Source: Bimastos eiseni (lineage: Eukaryota; Annelida; Clitellata; Crassiclitellata; Lumbricidae). From it: DNA of 64,000 nucleotides. Of this stretch, positions 37,601-49,600 are shown one piece after another. Position 1 is the stretch's first letter. Each line of letters starts with the position of its first letter. The notes beneath the pieces are model-generated. The model was not told the origin of the DNA and ran no database searches. It saw only the letters and a program-made list of their open reading frames with translations. Made by a program: the position numbers and the translations under genes. The stretch covers positions 44,633,693 to 44,697,692 of the forward strand of contig OY365809.1 in NCBI GenBank assembly GCA_959347315.1, given 5' to 3'.

Positions 37601-40600
37601 GTACCAAAGGGGGTGACCAACAGCAGCTGTTAACATGTTGGAATGTTGGTGAGGGGTTGAGATTAAATTGTTGCAAAGCAATCAAGATGACATTTCAACA
37701 TTTCTGCTCCACTTTTGGTCCTAGCAAATGCGGGTAGAGAATCGGTATACCACTGACCCTATATGGGGTGTCTGCCCAGTCCGAGAAAATGACGTTGCTG
37801 ACGCCTCATACCCAGTCTTCCTCTTTCGATCAACTGCTTCACTTCATTCTGTTTGCCCTGTTTTGTGTACCATTTGTGACTTTCTTTAACTACAGCTCAC
37901 GTCGTATTCTACCGTATCTTATACCCTCCTTGTGTGTTCTAGCTTAGCTGCGGTCTGTTGAATGCCAGGCTGTGTTTGACTTGAATTTTCATTTAATAGT
38001 TTTGTGGAATTCTTCCTACTTATATACATGAAAAAATACTGGTCATGAGACGTGTTGAAAGCAGTATAACACGTCTTAATGCTAGGATGGAGGTGTATTG
38101 AGAGAGAAAACTCGTGATGGATCATTGACAATGCGTGAAAAAGTTGTGTGAAACTAGTGCATGCTGTTTGAAATAGAGCTTCATGAAGCTTAGCATAGAG
38201 TGTATATTTGTGCAAGTTTGGGAAGGCAAGTAATTTTATGATGTATCCCCATGTAGTCTGGTGAAATGTGGGAAAATTAGGAAGATAAGTGGTAAAGATA
38301 TATGTGTTTCCATAGTTTTTTTTATTGGAGGACTGAGATTTTTTAACTTTTGCCCTGTTGTGAAAGTTGGGAAATAAATAGATTGTGCATTTGTCAGAAT
38401 TTTGCCAATGGAAAATAAATGGATAAACAAATGAGTTTATTGTTGTATTAGTTTAATAAGTGGAATACATTTTATCTATGTCATCATTCAATAAGTTAGT
38501 TTAATTGGAAATTTAATTGCAGCAAGTTAGATCAATTGGGACCAGGTTGTTTTTATTTGAAGTAAGCTCGTTTAGCATTGCCTTTTGTCATAGTCTGAGG
38601 TGTTTTGATATTGCCCCTTATGTATGTTGTTGGAGTGGTTCTTGTTTGTCTTTTGCATGACCCTGTTTTGAGTTATTTTTGAGTTACTGTTGCTGTTTGG
38701 CCTTCTCGTTTAAGAGGAAGCTTTAATCTGCTAATTGCGTTGTTTCTGCTTTTGCTGAATCGTTAAAAAGTTAAGTAGCAAATGTTTGTAAATGTTTGTG
38801 TGTGTTGTTTGCATGTTTCCTGGAATGCTTTTTGTTTATTTTTTGTCTCTCTCAGCCATAAGCCAGGAGAAGACAATTCAGAACATCGAAGGCTTTGACA
38901 TGAACAAACTCAAGCACAGGGAAACCGAGGTCAAGTCCCACCTGCCAGACTCGACGGGTCAGAAGACCTCCAGTTCTTCCTCTAATTGTTCTTGAAACTA
39001 TAAACTTCTCTAGCACTGGGGTATAATTTACAGAACATCAGTCGACTGTGCAAAACGCTGAACCATTGTCATTGGGCCGACATCCAGAATAAAAATAATG
39101 ATCTCTAGTTTCATAGAGCATGAGAGATCATTTCTTCCTCGGGCATAAAATACTACTAATAATTTTTTTCAATTTCCAACCGACAAACCACAGTATAATT
39201 GCAGGTACAGTATGAACAAATGATGACAAGTAATAATGCAGGAGTCGAATTTAGATGTTCGTAACAAAGCATGGAGCCCATCTTGTTGTCTAACTTAACC
39301 AGCTAGCCTAGAAAAGAAAGGACTAGTCAACCCTTCTGGGAATGGATGTCGTGATGTAGGTAACTGCTCATTTGACTGTTTCTGTGTGTTTTTGCAGTGA
39401 TCTGTCAGGAGAAGACTGTGAAGAACATCGCCTCTTTCGACAAGACTGTCCTGAAGCACGCAGAGACGGAAGTAAAGAACCCTCTGCCAAACAAGGAAAG
39501 TAAGTGATACGCCGACTATTTCTGTTTTCTTTGGCTTATAGACTGTGGCTTTATTTGCTGGTGTCTTAACTTCAGGTTACAATTGGTTCATCTCATTCTT
39601 CGAATCAATCCCACGAGAAGTGAATCTGTTTAGATGATTCCCGCGTCGGGTGCATCTATTTGGGCTTAAACCCGTGTGGGGTGCTTCCTGTTTTCAGAGG
39701 TTCCCACATTGATAATCATATTTTTTCGTTTATTTCAAACTAACAAACCGCGGTATGATTACAGACACAGTATGTACGAATGATAACAAGTCATTACAGG
39801 AGTCGAATTTAATTGTCAGCAGCCATGCAAGGCGCCCAGTACATTATGCATCTGATTTTCACAAACGCCGCCGCCTTGAGAAAGAATGACTAGTCAACGG
39901 GGATACGGGTTTCGAGCTCTGTTCCTCAGTTCTGTACCTCTGTGTGTTGTCCATAACTTTTAGATGAATCCAATTTCAACTGAATCCCACATGAGAAGTT
40001 TGGATTATATCCTATTGATTCCACCATTTAGCTAAATTCTCTTTTAAGTGACTTCACATGAACTGCATCTTATTTCAACACACGTTGGCTGATCACAGTC
40101 CAATTATTGTACCAGGCAAAATAGAGATCTACAGAAATTATTTTTTAAATCCAGTGAGTGCATGCATAATTTCTGTGCATGTGACATTTTGCACTTGCTT
40201 GAACTTGTGCAAAGGCATGCTAACATTTTAGTACATTTTCCCATTTATCAACTTCTGGTTGACCTCCTCCCCCCAGTCGTGGAGGTGGTAATATGCACTC
40301 CAATTCTGCAGCTGTTACCTGTTTGGTTTTGTGCTGTTTGATGAAGTGCTATTTGATGCATGCAGTCAGCTGACAGTGGATGTAGGCGGCAAGTCTGGAA
40401 AAATTATGCAGTAACTCTTTGAATGAACTTTGTAGCACTGCGAGGGTGTTAAGCTGACTCACACTGGGCAGAAGTTTAGCCAAGTTGATTTTTATTGTGG
40501 TGTGTGTAGGTTGATTGAAGAGAATGACGCCAGATATTGATTGTAGATTGATTGTGGGTTGATTAATCCAAGATTGGAGATAAGGAACCAAGAGAATAAT

Positions 40601-40767
40601 GATCAGATGACTGCCTATATTGTATTGCAAGGGATTTGTTTAAGCTTTATTTGTTAATCTAATCTACATGAAAAGAGAATTCAGCTGTGAAGAAAACTGA
40701 GGGCCTGAAGTTCACCTCGTGTAACTTGCTGCAGTGTCAATTTGCCTAATAAACAAAGACGTTGTAC

Positions 40768-40819
<52 letters not shown>

Positions 40820-40839
40820 TTATATATATATATTTATAT

Positions 40840-40871
<32 letters not shown>

Positions 40872-42150
40872 TTATTTATTTATAGATCATGTTGTTAATT
40901 AAACCCATATTGGTCTGCTATGCTGACATTATGTAACTATGTATTCCAGAACACGTTTTGCTCAGGTCTGGTTCCATGTAAGAGTTTTATAAAAAAACAT
41001 GGACCATAGCTAAGAAATGTTGGGAAGCACTTGTCCTAGTGAATAATCATTAATCATATTGATTGATTGGATGGAAGGATCTTTATATTGCATATAGTTT
41101 CATTATGTTTTTGGTAGAACTTGTCAGTTCATCATTCTTTTTCTAGGAGAAATTTTTTTAATTTCTGTGCAGTTGTTCAATACAAACCAGGAGAAGATTA
41201 TTATTTATTATTATTATTATATTAGGCTAATACTTAAATTCGGATTGAACATCTGTGGGTTTTTCTTTCTGAGTGGAATCTCTTGTTTTGAGACTAGGCA
41301 GTTTTAGTAATGATGCTGAAATCTACCTTTTTGTTAAATATTATTATCATTATTATTATTTTTAGTTAGCACCCGAAGTAGAAAGGATTCTCCTGCTCTT
41401 AAGAAACTGAAATTAAAACTTTGTTAAAGGTTCTTGTTGCAAACATGCTGCTCAAAAGAGCCCCTGTTATTATTAATGTTATTAATTATTAACTTCTATA
41501 ATACTAGTAGTTTCGGCTCAACAACATGTGATAACATAGATCATTAGCGTTCTCTCCTCCTTTATCCAGGCTTAGGACTGGCACTGTCAGAGTGCAAACA
41601 GTGGCAGAGTTTATAATTCTAGTGTCTGATGCCCAAGGTATTAACTGATGGGGCACCAGAGACGATCTGTGATTGGGTAAAAATAAGACCAGTTTGCTGT
41701 TATGGAGATAAAGCAATTCGAAACAGTTAGTTAGATTTAAGCCAAGACAGATAATTGAGAAGAGGGAGGAAATTCCAAATTATATAGGCTAAGATAAAAT
41801 CAACAGTTCTAGTTTTATGTATGACTAAAGCCAGATGATTGGATGACTTTGCTGCATAGCAATGAGACGGAGGAGTAAGGCCTGGTTAAAAAAAAATTTG
41901 TCTAACTCAGTAGACTCTTCAAGTCCAAGCTCAAGACTCATCTGTTCTCTAATGCTTATCATGCTTGTTAGTTTGTGAGGCGCCCTTGTAGCGCCATATA
42001 AATTGTCATTATTTTATAAACCATGAATCCCAAGTTGAAAGAGATTTAGATGTAGTTGTATAATTTTGACGAGCTGAATATTAACAGTGTGTCTGTTTGA
42101 TAAACTTTTCAGCCATCGAGCAGGAGAAGAGACTGAGCACAAGTTCCTAG
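31612..42150 (+). CDS. Multi-repeat beta-thymosin, five coding exons, 154 aa
   Basis: Beta-thymosin/WH2 repeats bind actin monomers in the cytoplasm; multi-repeat forms are known from invertebrates. Coding exons: 31612-31732, 36232-36333, 38856-38957, 39398-39499, 42113-42150 (465 nt, frame closed). The start ATG has A at -3. Each repeat has the family core: [54 protein letters not shown] and [18 protein letters not shown], separated by (V/A)I(C/S)QEKT(L/I/V). The last exon gives [11 protein letters not shown] and stop. All introns are phase 1 and the three internal exons are 102 nt. The exon-3 donor (GG|GTCAGA) is weak. Four repeats make it comparable to tetrathymosins. Family assignment is very secure; orthology to any named gene is not. 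Confidence 0.93.
31733..32000. repeat. Long (TTA)n trinucleotide tract
   Basis: Imperfect TTA/TTG trinucleotide run directly after the first thymosin coding exon. It yields open frames in several phases of poly-Leu, poly-Ile or poly-Asn that are artefacts. Confidence 0.9.
32545..32700 (+). mobile_element. tRNA-derived SINE, family C
   Basis: A-box-like GTGGTTAGCCTTCTGG at 32557 and perfect B-box GGTTCGATTCC at about 32599 are spaced as in a tRNA. No acceptor-stem pairing is evident, so I call a SINE head. It differs from families A and B. Confidence 0.6.
32970..33075. repeat. About 20-bp tandem repeat (GAACAGCTTGGCTTGGTGCT)
   Basis: Five or six degenerate units of GAACAGCTTGGCTTGGTGCT in the first large thymosin intron. 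Confidence 0.75.
34718..34840. repeat. Recent 61-bp tandem duplication
   Basis: Two nearly identical copies of a segment running from GTTGTGGGGTTGACTTTACG to CTACCACAGTACTTGGG. Confidence 0.85.
36232..36333 (+). CDS. Beta-thymosin repeat 2 exon
   Basis: 102-nt phase-1/phase-1 exon, TTTTAG acceptor, GTAAGC donor. Encodes [18 protein letters not shown]… ending KNPLPCNQ. Skipping or duplicating it would keep the reading frame. Confidence 0.92.
37402..37612. repeat. 30-bp minisatellite, seven near-perfect copies
   Basis: Unit AATTTTACAGTGTACCAAAG followed by GAGGGGAAGG, with a few degenerate copies upstream from 37335. The period is a multiple of three and lacks stops in several frames, so it produces overlapping open frames on both strands. 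These lack any start context, splice logic or conserved domain, and I treat them as artefacts. Confidence 0.95.
38856..38995 (+). CDS. Beta-thymosin repeat 3 exon with read-through alternative end
   Basis: Positions 38856-38957 are the 102-nt repeat exon ([18 protein letters not shown]…). If the donor GTCAGA at 38958 is not used, the frame continues as [12 protein letters not shown] and stops at TGA 38993-38995. This would give a 120-residue isoform with three repeat cores and its own Ser-rich end. Whether both forms exist is inference. Confidence 0.65.
39170..39340 (-). mobile_element. SINE family B, antisense
   Basis: Antisense tail and core (ATGATGACAAGTAATAATGC, GGAGTCGAATTTAGATG, AAAGGACTAGTCAACCC). 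Ends about 58 bp upstream of the repeat-4 exon at 39398. Confidence 0.65.
39398..39499 (+). CDS. Beta-thymosin repeat 4 exon
   Basis: 102-nt exon, TTTGCAG acceptor, GTAAGT donor (strong). Encodes [18 protein letters not shown]… ending KNPLPNKE and joins in phase to the terminal exon at 42113. Confidence 0.92.
39730..39960 (-). mobile_element. SINE family B, antisense, near full length
   Basis: Reverse of the 9225-9475 and 12365-12605 copies, with GATAACAAGTCATTACAGGA, CAGCCATGCAAGGCGCCCAG, GACTAGTCAACGGGGATACG and head CAGTTCTGTACCTCTGTG. Confidence 0.7.
40768..40885. repeat. (TA)n microsatellite
   Basis: Long alternating TA run with ATTTATA interruptions in the last thymosin intron. A shorter (TA)n lies at 42690-42722. 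Confidence 0.95.
41915..42015 (+). mobile_element. LINE 3' end fragment
   Basis: Translates [19 protein letters not shown], a textbook LINE ORF2 terminus. Followed by GAGGCGCCCTTGTAGCGCCATATAAATTG. Lies 98 bp before the last thymosin exon. Confidence 0.8.
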
Positions 42151-42688
42151 ACTTGCCTCGGCTCCTTCCTGTCTGTTGTGATCACTACGGGTGAATCGGA
42201 CTCAAGTGGACAACGTTATTTTTCTGATTTTACGTCGTTCTTTGTAATAATTCCTCAGCAGCTTTATGGACTGGCTTTAAATCTACCGCTTGCTTAGTGT
42301 CTAGGGCCATCGGCCATTTCTGTTCGGTAATGTTTTCGTTTGCACGGTCTATGGAAGAGTTCGAGCTGGACATATCAAAACCACCGGGATACCTTTTATG
42401 ACTTTGTTGGTTGCGTTTGGAGATTGTAAAACCGAGATGCCTTAATGAGACTCGTGCTTTCGTTGTTTTTATTTCAAGAAAGAAAATGTTTAAATAGAGT
42501 GACGTCTTCTTGAAACGGATTCTCTGTTCGAAATTTAAAAAATCATAGACGAAAGCAAGAAATCTGACGAGAAAAAATAATTGTGGTGGTGTCTGCAGCT
42601 CCAGTTTGAAGAATCTTTATAATAATTACTTGCTAGTTTATGCAGTAATTGCATCGATTTTGAATGTATGTAATGATCTAATCACGAC

Positions 42689-42727
<39 letters not shown>

Positions 42728-45090
42728 TGAAGATTTATATAGCGTCCTTCAAGAAGCCTACTCTGAGACGCACGAAGATGTAAATTGGACTGAGCAGCTT
42801 GTGTGTGCTCTGAACTGCTTTCAGATATAGTGGTTGGTGACAACTGAGAAGGGCGATGCTGCCTGGTCGCCACCAGAAGAATGAAGAGCTCGATGGCCAG
42901 CAAAAGCTCTTGCAGATAGCCCTCATATAACGCAGCTATAATGTTTGGGAACCTAGTGCATGTAGTCCGAGACTGGAGTGTATATGTTGAAGTGCCCAAT
43001 GAGGTGAGCAGCAGAGTGGAGAATCCAGTTGAGACGGGCTATTAGCGCTCGGGGCAGAACAACCAGGACAGAGCAGCAATGGCAAATTGGCTGATAGCAA
43101 CTCCTAAGAGTAAGTTGATTGGATATAATTATTATATGATGGCAGGAAGTTACTTTCTAGGCTTAACACTGTTCCAAACTGACTGGCATAAAGTCTTCTA
43201 AGTTGTTACAACATCGTTAGAGAGAAAAACAAGAAAATATCACAAGACCACGGAAACTACATATCCCAAATTCTCTAAAAGCATGCAAATTGACAAAAAA
43301 TTACCTATCCTATTACCCTGCACATTGACAACCCAACACGATCGCTGTTTGGAACCACCCTCGGACAATAATTACTATGTTGAAGTTGCGTCTGTGTCGA
43401 CTTCAATAAACGAATTTTTATTGATTAATCGATTGAGGAGCTCTGTTTGATCTGTAAATCTGCCATTGGTTGTTCTTGAAAACTGACAAAACTGGTTAGG
43501 AATTATACTGATCATTGAACTCTTATTGGTCAACTCTGTAATTATCTGGAATGCACATTGTTATTTAACAGCAACTAGCAATGTAACATCTACAAACATC
43601 CACAATGTTCAATACAGTTCTTTTAAAATACTGTACAAAGTCAGTTTGTGCAGCATATTCTCTAAAAACAGATACACCAGATTGTTACAGCTTTTAGAAA
43701 TATCAAGATTCAAGGCACAAAAGTTCGAATGAAGAGATTAGATTAGGATCCTAAATATAAACATACTATTAGGACGAAAATTTTCCGGCAAATATTTTCG
43801 CAATTCGCTGGACTTGTTCAGTGGACTGCGGAAGATTTTTTGCGCTCTCTGCGATTCGCTTTGCAGTACTCGTCTTCTTGTAGGAGTTTAGCTTCTGTAA
43901 CATGTGTGCACTGGCTGCCTTCTCACTTTCTGTATCGTCATCGACAGGCTGTACACAAGAATGTACGACAACATGTAATCGTGTACAAAAGGGAATTTAT
44001 TTGAAAAGTTGATACCCCTAACTGCAGGCATTTAGGATTTCATATAATCTGTATATAAAATAGGTTATGGGTCCTGTGGTCTTCCACTTGGTTTGACGAC
44101 TTTTCCTATTCTGTCTCAGGGCCCACTGCATGGAACAGCTTTCCTGACTATGTGAAGAACGAGGCATCTTGGAGACATTTAAATCACAGTTCAAGACTTA
44201 TTGTTATTAAGCATGACGGTGTCAGTACCTCTGAGTAGATATCTTGAAGAGACATGGGGGCGATTGGGTAGATACAGATAGGAGGGGGAATTCCAAATAT
44301 AGGTTCAGAAAAACAGCACCCAGGGCACAGAGAAAATAGGGAGCCCCCAGTCTACCATAATCGTCCGCCCTTTCGCTTATGACCAACGATTGCTGAATTA
44401 CAGCCACTGTCTTATACGGGTCCCTCGTTTTAGACCGGATCAAAAAAGTCTTACCAAAGAATATCCATTGCCAACGTCTTTCTCAACACCGCAAATCTGA
44501 CGCATCGTTTTGGCGAGGTCTGCAGAAGGTAGGAAGAAATTCGGAATTGCAGTCTGTGGACTGAGGAGCCATAGTTAAAGAAAAGACGTTCAAATCATAA
44601 AGAACGAAAACGAAATCATAATGTAAAATGAGAAGCAAATTTCCTAATTTTCATTCCTATATGCAGAATGTTTTCCTGGTTGGAACGTTTGCAGATTTCT
44701 TCTATCATCACTATCTATACATTCACCCAGTTGCCATGGTGGCTGATAACAAATCAGCTAGCAGAAACGGATTAGATTTAAGTCTAGTACTGAATGAAAA
44801 TAGAAAAAGGTTATTGCTATTATTTTTAAAATTATTTTATTACTATTTCATTATTATTTTATAATTGACATTATTTTATTATTAATATTTCATTATTTAT
44901 TATTTTATCATCAATATGATTATCTTATTATGATTATTTCATCATTTATCATTTTATTATGAATATTATTATTTCATTATTATTATTTCATTAATATTAT
45001 CATCATTTTATTATAATTAATTTCATTATTTATTATTTTAAAACGAACACTATTACTGTTATTGTATTCTTCTCCTCCTAATATTACTCA
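42151..45090. other. Convergent intergenic region between thymosin and C2CD3
   Basis: Both genes end here, transcribed toward each other. It holds the thymosin 3' UTR (candidate AATAAA at 43405-43410, uncertain), an antisense LINE tail (42725-42900), a + strand LINE 3' end (44110-44255) and a long ATT/TTA-rich tract (44815-45070) just past the C2CD3 stop. No further gene is supported. Confidence 0.6.
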
Positions 45091-46651
45091 TTATGCCCAA
45101 CCCATCACAACCACCACAAACAAAGGATACACAGTATGCTGTTGACCACTTCCTTGAGCAACCTTCCCACCATCACCACCATTCCTCTCACCACCCAACT
45201 GATTCTCCATCACTTCCGACCTCCTCTCAACAGTCACCAAACGTCGCTTAACCTCCGCCTTTGCAACATCATCTGAAAATCCAACTCTACCATCCGGAAC
45301 CCGACCCTCCTTCACATCACCGGAATTCGACCTCGCTCTGGAGCCTCGTTTCCCGTCTTCTGTCGTGACAACCACTCTCTGCGACGAATCTGAACGGCGA
45401 GACGCCCTGTCGCGGTTTGCCAGACTGCGTCGCTGAGGTTTCGACCGTTCTCCTTCTCCATTGTCACTTCCAGAGGAATCGCCGCGTTCTCTCTGGCGAT
45501 GTTCTCGTCTCTGCATCGCCGCTTTCCACGACGAACGGCTCTTTCCATCGCTTTCGCCGTGTGGCGTCTTCTCATGATTCGCTTTCTGGTCGATCTTCGA
45601 ACCGTTCCCACGGTCAGGGGACGACTCTTCCGTGATATTGACTGCCAGTTTCAATTCGTTCTCGAGGTATTCGGTTTCTATGTCTATTGAGGCATCAACA
45701 ATGTCTTTCAAATCTAGAAACGTTGTGTCAGAACTGACGTTTACTTCTTCTTCTTCTCGCTCTTCTTCCGCATTCTTGTTCTCATTCCGTCGGATCTCCA
45801 TCTTCTTCGATTCGCCGTTCTTCTGGTCGCCTACGTCGACGTCGTTGAGTGTCCTTGGCTGGACGTAGGATTCGGCAGTCGCCTCAACCGTTAAATCCAA
45901 ACTGTCGTCGCTGCTACGTCTTTGGGAGCTCCGCATCGCCCAGATGTTGGAGAACGTGTCCTCCTCCTCGAAATCGCTTCCCGGAATGTTGCGACTCGCT
46001 CTGGCGAACTCCAACGGTTGAAGTTGCTCCCCCGTGTGGGAAAAATCCGGCCGATCGTCGAGTTCGTTTCCACCCTTAGACAGATCCGCCCCATCTGCTC
46101 GGTCGGAGAGATTATCCCGGTCGTGGGCTCTGATCGTGATGGGTGTATCGTCAGATAAGGTCGTGGTTACCCCAACGAGCGGGCCAAACTGTTGGAGCAA
46201 CGACTGAGCATGTCTGAGCGCGTCCGAGAAGTCGCTGCCCAACTCGCTTGCCGCCGTCCCTTCGCTTCTCTCGGACTCCCCGTTGCTCCTCCCTGTCGAC
46301 TCCGGCTCCCCATTGTCCGCTGCGGCAAAGCTCACGAGTGTACTCCCCGTCTTCTCGAGCGTCTGCCGGAGTAGTTGAGCCATCGCGTCTTTCATCGTAG
46401 AGTCGGCCGAAGACGTCAGACCGTCCGACTTCTTCACACGAGTCGTGGTGGGGTCGATGATGCCTTCCTGTGGCTGGGTTGGCACCTGACCCCAAGTGTT
46501 GGTGCCAAAGGTCGAGCCATAGGTCATGAGCAGGGATGATGTGCTCAGAGGCATTGCCTCGCTCTCGGGTCCGGTTGCCTCTTCGTGACTCTCGTCGCGT
46601 CGGTACTTGCCAAGCGTCTGTATCTTTGTGTCGACTGTCCTTAAGCCATCG
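45091..46651 (-). CDS. C2CD3: C2CD3 terminal exon, 1,561 nt, low-complexity tail
   Basis: Encodes the last ~520 residues, rich in Ser, Glu, Asp and Arg and mostly disordered. Acceptor TTTTAG precedes C|GAT at 46651. Contains SLLQQFGPLVGV and YVQPRTLNDV, the latter matching the conserved EPRTLNE segment of vertebrate C2CD3. The chain ends with a hydrophobic VYPLFVVVVMGWA, unusual for this tail. A first in-frame ATG at 46554 makes the exon look like an independent 487-residue ORF, but it is the gene's last exon. Confidence 0.85.
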
Positions 46652-49600
46652 CTAAAATATGAAAAGGTTGAAGATGCTTTAGAGAACTAGTGACTAAATG
46701 TAAAGACTGAATTTATGCATAAGAAAGAGCTTTACCTTAATCATCAACAGTTCTTCGTTGTAGCCCCGGAAGTGTTTAGAAGTAGCATGAGTCAATCTCA
46801 GCCAAGCATAGACATTAGTCGGAATAGGAACTTAAAGCCCTAGCGAGTCCTATATTTACAAAATTAGTGGCGTTATATCAGAGCATAATAGTACTGTAGT
46901 ATTTCATACTATTGACGTGTCAAAAATCTTGTGTGAGCAACGTTCCTGCCTCAGTTTTAAAGAGCCAAAACTTGAGCGAGCATCAGTACCATGGCATGCT
47001 AATGGCAAGCTCATGCTTCTTCAGCTGTGTGCTTCAAAATTAATCATGTTTTACAATGGCTTAATACTTAGAACTTAGCTGCAACTGATTTTAACTTTTC
47101 ACTCTTTTAAAATTCAGACATTTCATCAAAACATTATTTCTTGCTCTCAGGTTAAGTTTCTAGTTTTTTAACAGTTTGAACAGACTGATTTCCTTGACCT
47201 AATCCATGACAAAAACTCAATTTACAAATCATCCTTTAATATTCTCCCAGGTGAGTTTTTACCAGCTATCTCAATACTTATTGCCTATAAATTTCCACTG
47301 GAACATGCTCCTGTTGGTGCTGTGCTTGTCTCCCAGGGTCCACTCTGACTCTTAATACTCACCTAAAAACTGTTTCTTTCAGCCGTGCCAGGGTCGGGAA
47401 CGCTCCCGAGTAGTAGCTTTGAAGGGGTGCTACATAAATCTTCATAAAGAATGAATGAATGAATAAATGGACAACTCGACAATTTTCCCTCTAGGGTAGT
47501 CTGTCCCTGCTCCCAATATCAATGGTGAATATTTTTATTCTTTTTCTGGTTCATCCTGTAATATCAAGGGACCATAGCCACTAGGTTTATTACCTAGTGG
47601 TTATGGTTGAACAAGACAGACAATTGTAAAACATCGTACATGAGTTGCTGAAGCTGTGTGTGATGAAAACGCGAAGTGTCGACATTCTCCGACAATCCAG
47701 GCTCACCAGAGGGAGCGGACAACTGGCGGTAGGTCTCCGAACACCAGATGGTATTACCAGGAATGAAGGCGGTAGACATGGACAGCGACTTAATTTCAAC
47801 AAAAAATATAAAACTCAATTCCTAGCATTGATAACGACAGAATGTTTTTGGCCCAAAATAATATATACAAGCAAGTAACTAGGTAAGTAAGTATATTCTT
47901 TATTTAACCAACTGCATATCCACACTCTGGTGTACAATATTTTAAAAGCATCGCATTCTCTTTAAATTTTTTAATTAATAGTAGGGCTGTGGTACTGAAT
48001 AGCTGATTTTCACTATTCGACCATATACGAATAATTGGACCAACTTTTCGACCATATACGAATAATTGGACCAACTATTCGACCATATACGAATAATTGG
48101 ACCAACTATTCAGCCAAATACGATTAGTGCACAGAATAGGTCTACCGACAATATTCGCTTATTCATTGCTGAGCTAGCAACCAACTGTAATTTGAATATT
48201 ATGTAAAATTAACAAATAAACTTAAGAAAAAAATTGACCTAACATTCAGTCGCTGTAGACAAAGAATGAGACTACTGACACTGAGATACCGTGGTCCAGG
48301 CAGTCCACTTGCTATAGCAGCCACATATGCAGAAACAGATGTCACATGACTGGTATTCATATTCGGTCCGGCTGCTACTATTCAGCCAAATACCGAATAG
48401 ATATTTGACCCACTATTCGGCCCAGAAGTGAACACGATGCGAATGTTAGGTACAGCCCTAGTATATAGTATGGAAGATAGCGATTATAAAGTGTATGAGC
48501 ATAATGATGATACAGAATTAGTTAGAAATGTGAATTCGAAGTGAAAATAGTGCCATAGCAGTCATTAAATCATATAAGATGAATAATACTAGAAGAGCTT
48601 AGACTACTATAGATCACTGAAACTACTAACTGGAATGAAATGATCTAAATCCAGATCTGCAGTATCGGAAGACATCAAGGATTGGCCGGGGATGATCGAA
48701 ACCTGAAAAGAAGACCCAAATGAGCCACTGAGTCATGCATTGCTCAGTCATTTCTTCTCTACTATTTGCTCAATATGCATGTTGCCTGAATGAGCTGGAG
48801 TTAAATGACGTCTTATCGCAACAGAGGCTGTTGACGTAAACAAATTATTATTAATAGCAAAGTACGCTTTGATCATCATACTGTGTATTTAATGCAAAGT
48901 ACCCATTGCCTGGAACACATAAACAAATGCAAAGTCTTACTCGACTCACGGTAAGTACTTATTCCTTGGTACTTAGCGGCAAATGCTTCTTGTTCAACAT
49001 CAAGTACTCCCTATCTAATGTTGAGTACCGATTGCCTGGTGCTTCTTGGCTAAGTACCTGAAGCTGGCCCCTGCAGAGTCCTTTGACATCAATGACGTTG
49101 TAACATCCGGATATCTGTCCAAAACTCTTTAAACAGCTCAGGTCGACTGACACAAAACCAAGAACGCGATCAACGGACTTGTCTGCAAGAAATCAGTTTT
49201 TATTGGTTTGATTTTAAGGAATTTATTGAATTTCAAACAACAGAAATAGACATAGTCACAAGCAATTTCAATGCATTTACAAAAGTTATGTTTTTAACAT
49301 CTCTTCATCAAATTTTACCATTTTTGTAATTGTAACTACGAAAATTTATATAATCTGTTACTAAATATTATGCATTGTTTACATTATTAATTGAAGGAGG
49401 ACATTTGAACTGAAAAACAGAAACAAGATACTAATAAGAACAAACAACTACCAAATAAATAACCATTAACTTGCAAATATTAATAATACTATTAGAAGTA
49501 AACAATGAATAATTTTAACGAATTGCATTTGCCATTGCTTATTGGGGAATACAATAAATCACAATTAACTTTAATTCTAACAAATTTAACTATTGGATAA

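Noticed and set aside
37236..37616. Overlapping 79-126 residue open frames on both strands
   Set aside because: Produced by a 30-bp repeat whose length is a multiple of three; no conserved domain, sits in a thymosin intron.
41183..41205. CCAGGAGAAGA resembling the start of another thymosin repeat
   Set aside because: Runs straight into a TTA repeat, with no FDxxxLKHxET core and no phase-1 acceptor in place.
45312..46495. Additional plus- and minus-frame ORFs inside the last C2CD3 exon
   Set aside because: Shadows of a long GC-richer exon without any conserved motif.
45091..46554. A stand-alone 487-residue gene on the minus strand
   Set aside because: The frame is open back to a TTTTAG acceptor at 46652 and joins in phase to C2CD3; it is the terminal exon.
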